This document shows, piece by piece, positions 50,961 to 60,344 of a stretch of DNA of 64,000 nt. Under the pieces are notes generated by a model. The model ran no database searches and was not told where the DNA came from. It worked only from the letters and a program-made list of their open reading frames with translations. This stretch comes from Dorea sp. 5-2 (GTDB lineage Bacteria > Bacillota > Clostridia > Lachnospirales > Lachnospiraceae). Location of the stretch: positions 177,021 through 241,020 of the forward strand of contig NZ_KE159726.1 in assembly GCF_000403455.2 (NCBI RefSeq), in the 5' to 3' direction. A program made the translations under genes and the position numbers. The number at the start of each line of letters is the position of its first letter. The stretch's first letter is position 1.

Positions 50961-51683
50961 ATGTACGGCTTGGATAAGATGAAGAGGAAATCCCTGGGCG
51001 CCCGGACAGAGGATGAGTTGATGAAATATATCCTGCAGGAGCCCATTGAGCCGGGGCAGAGAATCCCGAATGAATTCGAGCTTGCAAAACAGTTCGGCGT
51101 GGGGCGCAGTACGGTCCGGGAAGCAGTAAAAGGGTTGGTGTCCAGAGGGATATTGGAGGTACGCAGAGGTTCGGGAACCTATGTGATCAGTACGAATTTT
51201 TTGGATGAGGATCCCTTAGGGCTTGGGAAGATGGAAGACAAATACCGAATGGCAATGGATCTGTTCGAGATGCGTCTCATGATCGAACCGGAGATCGCAG
51301 CGCTGGCAAGTAAGAATGCGACGAAGGAGGAACTGGTGAAGCTGAAAAAGCTATGCGGCGAAACGGAGCAATTATACCGGGACGGCCATAATCACATCAG
51401 TAAAGATATAGAATTTCATACGCATATTGCGAGATGCAGTAAGAATCAGGTTGTGGAGAAGATCATCCCGGTTATCAATACCGGAGTCTATACGTTTGCA
51501 AGCCTGACGCATCGTTTATTGAAAGAAGAGACGCTGGAAACGCACAGAGCGATCACAGAAGCGATCATCAAGCGGGACGTAATAGGCGCCCGGTGCGCGA
51601 TGATGATGCATCTGTCCTATAACCGTCAGACGATCATGAGAATTATCGAAGAAAGAGACAGGACGGGGAAAGACATACGATAA
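50961..51683 (+). CDS. GntR-family regulator, FCD domain
   Basis: FadR-type regulator of about 240 residues. HTH with IPNEFELAKQFGVGRSTVRE (about 35-54) and wing RRGSGTYV, then an FCD domain (about 90-235) with the histidines expected to hold a metal (EFHTHIARC, ETHRAITEAI). The start is uncertain: ATG at 50919 (overlapping the previous stop), 50961 or 50979 are possible and none has a strong site. The next gene encodes a KDPG-type aldolase, and two operator-like repeats flank its promoter, so it likely responds to a sugar acid. Confidence 0.87.
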   Translation: MYGLDKMKRKSLGARTEDELMKYILQEPIEPGQRIPNEFELAKQFGVGRSTVREAVKGLVSRGILEVRRGSGTYVISTNFLDEDPLGLGKMEDKYRMAMDLFEMRLMIEPEIAALASKNATKEELVKLKKLCGETEQLYRDGHNHISKDIEFHTHIARCSKNQVVEKIIPVINTGVYTFASLTHRLLKEETLETHRAITEAIIKRDVIGARCAMMMHLSYNRQTIMRIIEERDRTGKDIR

Positions 51684-51736
51684 AAACAGGTATTTCAGAC
51701 GTCTTACAAAATTATATAGACAGTGTGCATAAAATA

Positions 51737-51771
51737 GAGGGTTTATTAATAGAAATAAACCTTCTTATTTT
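51737..51771 (+). terminator. Intrinsic terminator after the GntR gene
   Basis: Stem GAGGGTTTATT / AATAAACCTTC (10 of 11 paired), extended outward by an imperfect TGCATAAAAT / ATTTTGTGCA pairing, with T-rich ends on both sides. Confidence 0.75.
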
Positions 51772-51796
51772 GTGCAAAAAATAGAAAGCAAAATAA

Positions 51797-51867
51797 ATAC
51801 ATCTGATGTATTTAACAAAAGAAATGGGATCAGTATAATGCTCTATAACAGAGGACGTCTGATGTAT
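51797..51867 (+). promoter_or_regulatory. Aldolase promoter between two operator repeats
   Basis: TTAACA (51812-51817), 16 bases, TATAAT (51834-51839). ATACATCTGATGTAT (51797-51811), a near-perfect palindrome, abuts the -35 upstream; ACGTCTGATGTAT (51855-51867) lies about 15 bases past the start point. The shared CTGATGTAT suggests binding by the GntR protein encoded just upstream. Confidence 0.65.
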
Positions 51868-51905
51868 GGGAAGTGATCGTGTGCAGAGAAAAGGAGCATT
51901 ATATT

Positions 51906-52544
51906 ATGAAGACTATTGCAGAACAATTCTATCAGTATGGCGTGGTGCCGGTAGTTGTATTGGAGGATGCCAAAGACGCGGTCCGTCTGGCAAAGGCATT
52001 GATGGACGGCGGTTTGCCTTGTGCGGAGGTGACCTTCCGTACAGAAGCGGCAGAAGACGCGATCCGTCTAATGTGCAAGGAATATCCGGATATGCTTGTG
52101 GGAGCGGGAACCGTATTGACAATAGATCAGGTTGACCGTGCAGTCGCAGCCGGAGCGAGATTCATCGTAAGCCCCGGATTTGACCCGGAGATCGTAGATT
52201 ACTGTCTGGAGAAGGATATTCCGGTATTTCCGGGATGTATCACTCCGTCGGAAGTGGCGCAGGCAGCAAAGAGAGGTATAGAAGTAGTGAAGTTCTTTCC
52301 GGCAGAGCAGGCAGGCGGCGTCGCGATGATCAGATCACTGGCGGCGCCGTATACTGGGATGAAGTTCATGCCGACAGGTGGGATCAGTGCAAAGAATCTG
52401 AGAGATTATCTGGAATGTGATAAGATCCTATGCTGCGGCGGAAGTTGGATGGTTAAGAGCGATCTGATCCATCAGGGGGAATTTGACAGAATCCGCGATC
52501 TTACGAGAGAAGCCGTAGAGTTGGCTGATACATCGAATCATTAA
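51906..52544 (+). CDS. eda: KDPG/KHG aldolase
   Basis: Class I aldolase cleaving 2-keto-3-deoxy-6-phosphogluconate (or 4-hydroxy-2-oxoglutarate), 212 residues. The start at 51906 has AAGGAG 11 bases ahead. Catalytic glutamate in CAEVTFRT (about 40), AGTVLTIDQ near 70, SPGFDPEIVDYCLEKDIPVFPG in part and the Schiff-base lysine in VVKFFPAE (about 130). PTGGISAKN and CCGGSWMV complete the phosphate site. There is no sugar-acid kinase or dehydratase nearby, so its pathway partner is elsewhere. A clear terminator follows. Confidence 0.94.
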   Translation: MKTIAEQFYQYGVVPVVVLEDAKDAVRLAKALMDGGLPCAEVTFRTEAAEDAIRLMCKEYPDMLVGAGTVLTIDQVDRAVAAGARFIVSPGFDPEIVDYCLEKDIPVFPGCITPSEVAQAAKRGIEVVKFFPAEQAGGVAMIRSLAAPYTGMKFMPTGGISAKNLRDYLECDKILCCGGSWMVKSDLIHQGEFDRIRDLTREAVELADTSNH

Positions 52545-52550
52545 TGAGAG

Positions 52551-52582
52551 AAGGACTGACTGTTTGCAGCAGTCCTTTTTTG
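52551..52582 (+). terminator. Intrinsic terminator after eda
   Basis: Stem AAGGACTG / CAGTCCTT with a short loop and TTTTTT. Confidence 0.88.
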
Positions 52583-52606
52583 TAATCCTTTTTTGTGATC
52601 GGCTCT

Positions 52607-52698
52607 GTTTATTCCCGTGGGCAACGAGCCAAGCGGGCATGCTTGCATGCACATTTGGCGACTGCCGTGAGGGTCAAATACCCCGCTGCTCTGCAGCG
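52607..52698 (+). repeat. Dispersed structured repeat, copy C
   Basis: Nearly identical to copy A over about 90 bases, including the GGGTCAAATACCCC and GCTGCTCTGCAGC hairpins. It carries GCATGC-TT-GCATGC where copy A has GTATGC-TT-GCATAC, and CGTGGGCA where copy A has CGCGGGCA. It lies between eda and the esterase gene. Confidence 0.75.
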
Positions 52699-52811
52699 CT
52701 ACAAATTTGATGCCCGTTGTTTGCAGTGCGGTCTTTGCCTTGCTGCAACAGTGCAAAATGTGGTACACTGATCATAGAGATCATGAATGTATTACAAGGA
52801 GGAATAGAGAA

Positions 52812-53618
52812 ATGGCGCTGATGCATGTGGATTTTTTCTCAGATGTTCTGGGAATGAGTATGAATATGGATGTGATCCTGCCCCAACAGACGAGGGGACA
52901 GATCGGTATGGAAGGAAAGATGGGGGACGGCAGATATAAAACCATGTATCTGCTGCACGGGATGAGTGACGATCAGACGACGTGGCAGCGCAGGACTTCT
53001 ATTGAGCGTTATGTGAGTGAACTGGGGATCGCCGTAGTGATGCCCACAACGCATCTGGCATTTTATACGGATACGGCATATGGCATGAATTATTGGACGT
53101 TTATTTCAGAAGAACTTCCCCGGATCTGCCGGGAATTTTTCCCGCGTATGTCAGAGCGGAGAGAAGATACGCTTGCGGCAGGTCTGTCTATGGGAGGGTA
53201 TGGCGCATGGAAGTTGGGACTTCGGGCGAGCCATACGTTCGGGGCGGCGGCGTCCCTGTCCGGCGCGCTTGATATCGTGGGCGATTATAAACGTAATGTA
53301 GAAGAATGTTCGGACAGGCTGCCGTTATTTCAAGGGATCTTTGGCAGTGAGGAGAAGCTTCAGGGATCGGATGACGATCTCCTCGCGCTGGCGCGAAAGC
53401 TTGCAGATGAAGGGGCACAACTGCCTCGGCTGTACGCATGGTGCGGTACGGAAGATTTTCTGTACCAGGGTAATCTGAAAGCATGGGAACATGTGAAGAA
53501 GCTTGGCTATGATCTGAGCAGTTTTGAATCTTCCGGAGACCATCAGTGGAAGTATTGGGATGAGAAAATAAAAGATATACTGTGCTGGTGGCTCGGAGAA
53601 GGGCAGATTCTTGCGTAA
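52812..53618 (+). CDS. Esterase D / FrmB-like alpha/beta hydrolase
   Basis: Serine esterase of 268 residues, starting at the ATG at 52812 with AGGAGG 9 bases ahead. The earlier in-frame ATG would add an unrelated segment running through the repeat. Nucleophile motif GLSMGGYG (about 120-127), YLLHGMSDDQTTW with the oxyanion region near 40, the acid in YAWCGTEDFLY and the histidine in GDHQWKYWD (about 247). The family covers S-formylglutathione hydrolases and acetyl-xylan or feruloyl esterases. No signal peptide, so it acts in the cytoplasm. Substrate unknown. Confidence 0.9.
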   Translation: MALMHVDFFSDVLGMSMNMDVILPQQTRGQIGMEGKMGDGRYKTMYLLHGMSDDQTTWQRRTSIERYVSELGIAVVMPTTHLAFYTDTAYGMNYWTFISEELPRICREFFPRMSERREDTLAAGLSMGGYGAWKLGLRASHTFGAAASLSGALDIVGDYKRNVEECSDRLPLFQGIFGSEEKLQGSDDDLLALARKLADEGAQLPRLYAWCGTEDFLYQGNLKAWEHVKKLGYDLSSFESSGDHQWKYWDEKIKDILCWWLGEGQILA

Positions 53619-53785
53619 GCTGCCCTATCTCTATATTGACATGGAATCCTACAATTGTTAAAATATTAGTTATAAATACTTTTATGGTTTTGTGGAGAGA
53701 ACAGGAGATTTGCCGGATCATGGATCGGAAGGACTCTGTTGTCATCAGAAAAAATATTTGCAGAAATATAGAGGAGAGAACAGAC

Positions 53786-56700
53786 ATGTATCATTGTCAT
53801 ATACATTTCTATTTAGCAGGTTGTCCATGCAATACTTTTGAAATTTTGAGAGAAATAAGTCCTTTTAAGAATTTTACGCATGAGTTTTCTGAGGAAGAGA
53901 GTCCCAATGCAGAATTGGCCGCCAGAGCAGATGTGATAATTGCCAATTTACAGGAGGGAGACGGCAAGGAAGCGGTGCGTGTTTTTATTGCCGGAAAAAG
54001 ACCGGAGACAGAATTGATCTTGCTTGCGGATAAGGGGCAGATGCCGTTTCTTGAGGAATACATGGAAGAGATCAAAGATATCTGGATATTGCCGATGTCG
54101 GATGCGGAGATACGGTTCCGGATCTTAAGATGGCAGCAGGATTGTAAGCGGGATAAGGATTACTGGCAGTCCAGTCATTTTTTTGAGTCTACAATTAACA
54201 ATATTCCAAGTCTTGTATGGTACAAAGATAAAAATGGTATACATGAGAAAGTAAATGATAGCTTCTGCAGAACGGTGAATAAGACGAAGAAGCAGGTAGA
54301 GGGCCAGGGGCATGCTTATATATGGGATGTGGAGCATGATGATCCGGCGTGCATCGAGTCTGAGAGAGAAGTTATGGAGACAAGGCGTACCTGTATCTCG
54401 GAGGAGACAGTTAAGACAGGAGAGGGTACGAGGCTGCTTACGACTTATAAGTCGCCGTTGTATGACCTGGATGGAAGCGTTATGGGGACGGTAGGCGTAG
54501 CGATCGACATAACGCAGGAGCGGGCGTATGAACAGGAGATCATGAGAAAGAACCAGACTCTGGAGACGGTCTTTACTACAATGGACTGCGGTATCCTATG
54601 CCACACGCTGGATGGTTCGGAGATTATCAGCGTCAACAGGGCGGCGCTTGAGATCCTGGGTTATAAGTCCCAGGATGAGTTGATGGACGATGGCTTTGAT
54701 ATGATCGCAGAGTCTGTCATGGATGAAGACAAGCCGAAGCTGAGAGATTGTATTACGAAGCTTAAGAAAGAAGGAGACAGCGTCAGCGTCGAATACCGTG
54801 TACAACATAAAGAAGGTGAGATCCTGCATGTCATGGGGAATATCAAGCTGCTGAAGGAAAACGGTGAATTGTTCTATCAGCGCTTTCTTCTGGACTGTAC
54901 GGCGCAGAAATTGCAGGAGAAACAGAGGGAGAGGCATCAGGAGGAGCTTCTGCGGGCGCTGAGTATCGACTACAATCTGGTTTGTTTCTTTGACTTGAAT
55001 ACGGGGGTGGGACTGCCGATCCGGGTTGACGGAAACATACAGATGTTTAACGAGATCTTTCATGATGAGATACAATTGGAAGAGAGTATGGATCGCTATA
55101 TACATAAGTATGTATATGAAGAGGACAGGGAGCTTCTTAAGCATGCGACATCCGGGGATAATCTGAAAAAGGAACTGGCATGGAAGGATATATTTTATGT
55201 GAATTTCCGCACCAGTTGGAATGATGAGATAAAATATTTTCAGATGAAAGTTGTGCGCATAGGAATGTGGGAGGAAAGCAAGGGGATCGTGGTAGGATTC
55301 CGAAGCGTAGACGCAGAGATCCGTGAAGAGATGGAGAAGAAGGGAATCCTTGAAGATGCACTCTCACAGGCAAACCGGGCGAATAAGGCAAAGAGTGTAT
55401 TTCTTTCTAATATGTCGCATGATATCCGGACGCCTATGAACGCAATCGTTGGATTTACGGCTCTGGCGATCGCCCATATTGATCAGACAGAACGTGTTGA
55501 AGAATATCTGAAGAAGATCATGACGTCAGGAAACCATCTGCTCAGCCTTATTAATGATGTTCTGGATATGAGCCGTATTGAGAGCGGGCGGATGCATCTG
55601 GATGAGAAGGAATGCAGCCTTCCGGAGATCTTGCATGGGCTTCGGAGCATCCTGCAGGGAGATATTCATGCGAAACAGCTGGAATTATATATTGATACGG
55701 TAGATGTCTTCGATGAGGAGATCTTCTGTGACAAGCTGCGGCTTAACCAGGTGCTTCTGAATTTGCTGAGTAACGCAGTGAAGTATACCGGGGCAGGCGG
55801 TATCATAAGCCTGCGGATCACGGAGAAGCCAGGCGCTCCTGCGGGATGTGCGAATTATGAATTTACGATCAAAGACACCGGTATCGGTATGAGTAAAGAA
55901 TTCGTAGAACATATATTTGAGCCGTTTGAAAGAGAGAGAAATTCAACGATCAGCGGTATCCAGGGAACGGGCCTTGGTATGGCGATCACCAAGAATATTA
56001 TAAATATGATGAATGGTTCCATCGAGGTGGAGAGTGAACAGAACGTGGGGACAGAAGTCAGGGTGTCTTTCACATTCCGTCTGAATTCTGACACCAGAGA
56101 AACCTATGACATACCGGAGTTCAAGAACTGCAGGGCGTTGGTTGTCGACGATGACTTTAATACCTGTGACAGTGTATCGTATATGTTGGGACAGATCGGT
56201 ATGCATGCGGAATGGACATTGTCGGGAAAAGAGGCTGTTCTTCGTACACGGCAGGCAGTTATGCGTAAGAATGATTACAAAGTATATGTGATCGACTGGA
56301 TGCTGCCGGATATGAATGGGATTGAAGTAACCAGAAGGATCCGCAAGGAAATAGGAGACGATATCGCGGTGATCCTTCTGACAGCATATGATTGGACAGA
56401 TATCGAAGAAGAGGCAAAGGAAGCAGGAGTTACGGCATTCTGCAGTAAGCCGTTATTTTTGTCGGAATTAAGAGATTGTCTGCGTTCCACGGCAAATGCG
56501 GATGAGAAGCAGAGGTCTAAAGATGCGTCGGATCAGATCGAGTTCGAGGCAGGACGCATTCTGTTGGCGGAAGATAACGAACTGAATCAGGAGATTGCGG
56601 AAGAGATATTAAAAGAAGCAGGATTTTCCGTAGAAATCGCAGGCGACGGGCAGGCAGCCGTGGATCTGCTGAAAGGATCAGAAGCGGGATATTATCAGAT

Positions 56701-56932
56701 GATCTTGATGGATGTACAGATGCCGGTGCTGAATGGCTATGAAGCTACCAAGGTGATCCGTGAATTGGATGACAGGGAGTTGGCGTCTATACCGATCATC
56801 GCAATGACGGCGAATGCTTTTGAAGAAGACCGAAAAGAAGCATTGAAGAGCGGGATGAACGGTCATATCGCGAAACCGATTGATATAGAGGTTTTATTTG
56901 ATACTATGGGGAAGATATTAGAGTGTGTTTAA
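53786..56932 (+). CDS. Soluble hybrid histidine kinase with two receivers
   Basis: Signalling protein of 1048 residues from the ATG at 53786 (GAGGAG ahead). The first 120 residues look like a degenerate receiver-type domain. Two PAS domains follow (about 130-255, NIPSLVWYKDKNG; and 265-385), then a further PAS-like region to about 515. HisKA has H545 in MSHDIRTPMNA. HATPase blocks are NLLSNAVKY, DTGIGMS and GTGLGMAITKN. Receiver 1 (about 785-905) has DWMLPD and a KPLF lysine; receiver 2 (about 925-1045) has LMDVQMP and AKPID. No membrane segment is visible, so it should sense a cytoplasmic cue. No HPt or output gene is adjacent. Confidence 0.93.
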   Translation: MYHCHIHFYLAGCPCNTFEILREISPFKNFTHEFSEEESPNAELAARADVIIANLQEGDGKEAVRVFIAGKRPETELILLADKGQMPFLEEYMEEIKDIWILPMSDAEIRFRILRWQQDCKRDKDYWQSSHFFESTINNIPSLVWYKDKNGIHEKVNDSFCRTVNKTKKQVEGQGHAYIWDVEHDDPACIESEREVMETRRTCISEETVKTGEGTRLLTTYKSPLYDLDGSVMGTVGVAIDITQERAYEQEIMRKNQTLETVFTTMDCGILCHTLDGSEIISVNRAALEILGYKSQDELMDDGFDMIAESVMDEDKPKLRDCITKLKKEGDSVSVEYRVQHKEGEILHVMGNIKLLKENGELFYQRFLLDCTAQKLQEKQRERHQEELLRALSIDYNLVCFFDLNTGVGLPIRVDGNIQMFNEIFHDEIQLEESMDRYIHKYVYEEDRELLKHATSGDNLKKELAWKDIFYVNFRTSWNDEIKYFQMKVVRIGMWEESKGIVVGFRSVDAEIREEMEKKGILEDALSQANRANKAKSVFLSNMSHDIRTPMNAIVGFTALAIAHIDQTERVEEYLKKIMTSGNHLLSLINDVLDMSRIESGRMHLDEKECSLPEILHGLRSILQGDIHAKQLELYIDTVDVFDEEIFCDKLRLNQVLLNLLSNAVKYTGAGGIISLRITEKPGAPAGCANYEFTIKDTGIGMSKEFVEHIFEPFERERNSTISGIQGTGLGMAITKNIINMMNGSIEVESEQNVGTEVRVSFTFRLNSDTRETYDIPEFKNCRALVVDDDFNTCDSVSYMLGQIGMHAEWTLSGKEAVLRTRQAVMRKNDYKVYVIDWMLPDMNGIEVTRRIRKEIGDDIAVILLTAYDWTDIEEEAKEAGVTAFCSKPLFLSELRDCLRSTANADEKQRSKDASDQIEFEAGRILLAEDNELNQEIAEEILKEAGFSVEIAGDGQAAVDLLKGSEAGYYQMILMDVQMPVLNGYEATKVIRELDDRELASIPIIAMTANAFEEDRKEALKSGMNGHIAKPIDIEVLFDTMGKILECV

Positions 56933-56975
56933 GGATTCATTCCCGCCAGCAGCCGGAAATCAAAAAGGGAAATAT

Positions 56976-57137
56976 ATGATTGCAGAGATCGCGGAGGGAC
57001 AGCTTAGGGAGAAGAGGACACTCCTTGAGGCATTGTCCCTCTTTCATATTAGAGATATGGGGAAAACGGGAAAAGATGTGCCGGGCATAACCCGGGAGCC
57101 AAGAATTGCAGCCGTAGGCGCGGGCGGCAGGAGGTAA
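56976..57137 (+). CDS. Possible small protein upstream of the CRISPR genes
   Basis: A 53-codon frame starting MIAEIAEGQLREKRTLLEAL with AAGGGAAA 6 bases ahead. A GAGGGACA/TGTCCCTC inverted repeat (56994-57044) lies inside it and could instead be the terminator of the kinase gene, with only a weak T run. I recognise no family and give it low weight. Confidence 0.22.
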   Translation: MIAEIAEGQLREKRTLLEALSLFHIRDMGKTGKDVPGITREPRIAAVGAGGRR

Positions 57138-57252
57138 AGGTGTTGCTACATCATTGCATCAATTCTTGAGTAATAAGCACTTACAGTCCACGCCATCTGC
57201 ACGCCTGCGAAACTGGTGTGCTGATTATTGTATGATGGAGGTTACAGGTAAG

Positions 57253-57984
57253 ATGTTAGCAAGATTAGATATGAAATTAGAATGCACAGAGACATTATCT
57301 TATCAGATGTCTTCACTGTTTCATGGTGCGATCATGGAAATGATTTCGAAGGAATATGCGGAATATCTTCACCACTCACAGTTACATCCATTTACGCAGC
57401 ATCTGGAGCGAAGAGGAAAGGAATGGCACTGGATTGTATGTTGTATGGACGAAACCGCAATTCAGTATATGATGAAAGAAGCTCTTCTGCAGTTAGAAGT
57501 TATTGAGATCAAGAAACGTGGGCTGCAGATCACGATTGCAGAGAAAGACTATAGTATAATAGAACAAAAGAAACTATTGGAGGATTTCTATGAGAAGCAG
57601 AGCGGCAGGTATATAGAACTCCACTTCGTTACGCCTACGGCATTCAGGCAGAGGGGGCGTTACCTTTTTTATCCCGATATCAGATGTATATATCAGAGCC
57701 TGATGAATAAGTATGACGCAGTTACGGAAGAAGAGAGTATGCTTGATGAGGAAGCGTTGGAACAGCTCTGCGAAAATACGGAGATTGTCAGGTATGACCT
57801 TAAAAGTGTCTGTTTTTATATGGAGGGTGTGAAGATTCCTTCCTTCATAGGAAAGATTACGATGAAACTGACAGGAACACAGACGATGGCAGATTTTGCA
57901 GATTTATTGCTGCGGTTTGGTACATATTCGGGTGTAGGGATAAAGACTGCGCTTGGAATGGGAGCATACAGGATAATTTCTTAA
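57253..57984 (+). CDS. cas6: CRISPR-associated endoribonuclease Cas6
   Basis: Cuts the CRISPR transcript within each repeat to give crRNAs for the Csm complex. 243 residues from the ATG at 57253, with GGAGG 11 bases ahead; the longer upstream frame lacks a site. The C-terminal glycine-rich loop of the RAMP fold is FGTYSGVGIKTALGMGAY (about 223-240). FVTPTAFRQRGRYLFYPD near 135-150 is another family block. A histidine-rich stretch YLHHSQLHPFTQHL (about 39-52) may contain the catalytic histidine. First gene of the type III-A operon. Confidence 0.92.
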   Translation: MLARLDMKLECTETLSYQMSSLFHGAIMEMISKEYAEYLHHSQLHPFTQHLERRGKEWHWIVCCMDETAIQYMMKEALLQLEVIEIKKRGLQITIAEKDYSIIEQKKLLEDFYEKQSGRYIELHFVTPTAFRQRGRYLFYPDIRCIYQSLMNKYDAVTEEESMLDEEALEQLCENTEIVRYDLKSVCFYMEGVKIPSFIGKITMKLTGTQTMADFADLLLRFGTYSGVGIKTALGMGAYRIIS

Positions 57985-58031
57985 GGAGTACATGAGAATA
58001 GGATTGATAATGGAATGCGAGGGATACGGAA

Positions 58032-60344
58032 TTGACTGAAAAACAGATAAAGCTGGTGGTTGGAAGTCTGCTGCATGATATCGGAAAAGTTGTTTATAGA
58101 AGCGGTGATGGAAGGAATCATAGCCAAAGTGGATACGACTATTTGAAAAACGAGACGGAGATGGAAGATTCAGATATTTTACACTGTGTCTTATTCCACC
58201 ACAGTGCGAATCTTAAGATCACATCTTTGGGGAAAAAGGATCTTTCTTATATTACGTATTTTGCGGATAATGTGGCGGCGTCAGCAGACCGGCGGGAAGA
58301 TGTGGAACAGGAAGAAGGATTCGACAGAGAACTTCCGCTTGCCAGTGTATTTAATATTTTGAATGGCAATCAGGAGAAGAAACACTATGCGAGGCGGATA
58401 TTGGATACCGACGGAGATATCAATTTTCCGACAGATGAGCCGATTGCCATGGATGAGAATTTTTATAAGGAGATCATACATAATATCACGGACAATTTAC
58501 GGGGGATTTCCTTTACGGAAGGCTATATTAATTCTTTGCTCTCCGTTTTGGAGGCAAACTTGTCTTATATCCCTTCGTCAACCTCGAAGAGAGAATTGGC
58601 GGATATTTCCTTATATGACCATATGAAGATCACAGCAGCAGTGGCACAATGTGTTGAGCAGTATTTGGAACAACAGCAGATTGAAGATTACAGAGAGACG
58701 CTTTATATTCAAGGTTCGAAAAGTTATGCACAGAAGATGTTCTTGTTATATTCCATGGATATTTCGGGAATACAAGATTTTATCTATACAACCGCAAGCA
58801 AAGGAGCATTGAAAAATCTGCGGGCAAGAAGTTTTTATCTGGAGATACTGATGGAACACCTGGTGGATGAATTATTGTCTGAACTTTCATTATCCAGGGC
58901 GAATCTGATCTGTCAAGGAGGGGGACATTGCTATATGCTTCTGCCGAACACAGTGTCTGTGAAGAAGATTATCGACGGGCAGGAGAAAAGAACAAATCAA
59001 TGGTTTCTTAAAGAATTCGGGACGGCGTTGTATGTTGCGTGCGGATACGCAGAATGCAGCGCGAATGATTTGAAAAATGAACCTGAAGGCAGTTATGCAG
59101 AACTATATCTTACTATGTCAGATATCATTTCCAGGAAGAAACTGCACAGGTATGATGCAGAAGAGATCAGATTCCTGAATGGAAGAAAACAGAAAGGCAA
59201 ACGGGAATGTATAGTATGTAGGAAAATGAGCGCCGTTGATTCGGAAGGAAGATGTCCGGTGTGCGCAGCGCTCCATAAAATGGCGGAAGGGATCCTGAAA
59301 CAGGAATTTTTTACTGTATTAAACAGTGATGCGAAGGATGCTTTGCCGCTTCCTGGAGACAAGTTTCTGGTTGCAGATACAAAGGAGGAGTTGACCGCTC
59401 GGATGGAAAGCAGTTCTTATGTGCGGGCTTATGCAAAAAATCGTCTCTATACAGGCAAATACGTTGCGTCGAAGCTTTGGACAGGCGATTATGCAACGGG
59501 CGATACATTCGAGCAGTTTGCAAGAGGTGCGCAAGGAATAGAAAGGCTTGGAGTTCTGCGTGCTGATGTAGATAATCTTGGACAGGCGTTTGTGCAGGGG
59601 TTTAGCAGGGAAGACGGCGGAGAAAAGTATGTCACTTTGTCAAGGACGGCAGCTTTGTCGCGGCAGCTTTCTTTATTCTTCAAATGCTATATAAACCAGA
59701 TCTTGGAGAAAGGAAAGAGTCATTGCCTGGGAGCGGTTGGTAAACGGAAGGCGGCAATCGTATATTCCGGAGGCGACGATGTTTTCCTTGTCGGCGCATG
59801 GAACGATATTGTAGAGAGCTTCGTAGATATACGGCAGGCATTATCCAGATTTACTCAGAATACATTAACCATTTCGGGCGGTATTGGTATCTATAGTCCG
59901 GGATATCCGATCAATGTCATTGCCGGAGAGGTGGCAAGGCTGGAGGAATTATCCAAAGGTGTAGATGGCAAGAATGCAGTTACGGTATTTGATGAAAGCG
60001 GGACATATTCATGGAATGTTTTCTCAGAGAGTGTGATTGGGGATAAATTCCGTGAGATAGAGTCGTTTTTTGCTGTGACAGAAGGGTATGGGAAGGCGTT
60101 CTTGTATCATGTGTTGGAATTACTGTGTAGCAGACAGGCAGGGAGGTTTAACAGAGCAAGGTATGTATATTTCCTGTCGCGTATGGAACCAGAGCGGGAA
60201 CGTCCGAAGGAGCAGAAGGAGGCATACGGACGGTTTTCACGGAAGATGTACAGATGGGCGGACGATCCGCAAGATTGCAGGGAAGTTATTACGGCGATCT
60301 ATCTGTATATTTATCTGAACAGGGAGAAGGAGGAAGAAAGATGA
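58032..60344 (+). CDS. csm1: Type III-A CRISPR subunit Csm1/Cas10
   Basis: Large subunit of the Csm interference complex, 770 residues. It starts at TTG 58032 (GAGGG 10 bases ahead). The N-terminal HD nuclease domain carries H15-D16 in LLHDIGK, so single-strand DNase activity is likely. A zinc ribbon is formed by C393-x2-C396-x11-C408-x2-C411. The second palm domain has an intact GGDD at 580-583 (YSGGDDVFLV), the cyclic-oligoadenylate synthase site. Hence target RNA binding should trigger both DNA cutting and second-messenger synthesis. No Csm6 or other CARF effector lies in the window. Confidence 0.97.
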   Translation: MTEKQIKLVVGSLLHDIGKVVYRSGDGRNHSQSGYDYLKNETEMEDSDILHCVLFHHSANLKITSLGKKDLSYITYFADNVAASADRREDVEQEEGFDRELPLASVFNILNGNQEKKHYARRILDTDGDINFPTDEPIAMDENFYKEIIHNITDNLRGISFTEGYINSLLSVLEANLSYIPSSTSKRELADISLYDHMKITAAVAQCVEQYLEQQQIEDYRETLYIQGSKSYAQKMFLLYSMDISGIQDFIYTTASKGALKNLRARSFYLEILMEHLVDELLSELSLSRANLICQGGGHCYMLLPNTVSVKKIIDGQEKRTNQWFLKEFGTALYVACGYAECSANDLKNEPEGSYAELYLTMSDIISRKKLHRYDAEEIRFLNGRKQKGKRECIVCRKMSAVDSEGRCPVCAALHKMAEGILKQEFFTVLNSDAKDALPLPGDKFLVADTKEELTARMESSSYVRAYAKNRLYTGKYVASKLWTGDYATGDTFEQFARGAQGIERLGVLRADVDNLGQAFVQGFSREDGGEKYVTLSRTAALSRQLSLFFKCYINQILEKGKSHCLGAVGKRKAAIVYSGGDDVFLVGAWNDIVESFVDIRQALSRFTQNTLTISGGIGIYSPGYPINVIAGEVARLEELSKGVDGKNAVTVFDESGTYSWNVFSESVIGDKFREIESFFAVTEGYGKAFLYHVLELLCSRQAGRFNRARYVYFLSRMEPERERPKEQKEAYGRFSRKMYRWADDPQDCREVITAIYLYIYLNREKEEER

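Noticed and set aside
52561..52811. Upstream extension of the esterase frame
   Set aside because: The added residues are read from the dispersed repeat; the ATG at 52812 has an AGGAGG site.
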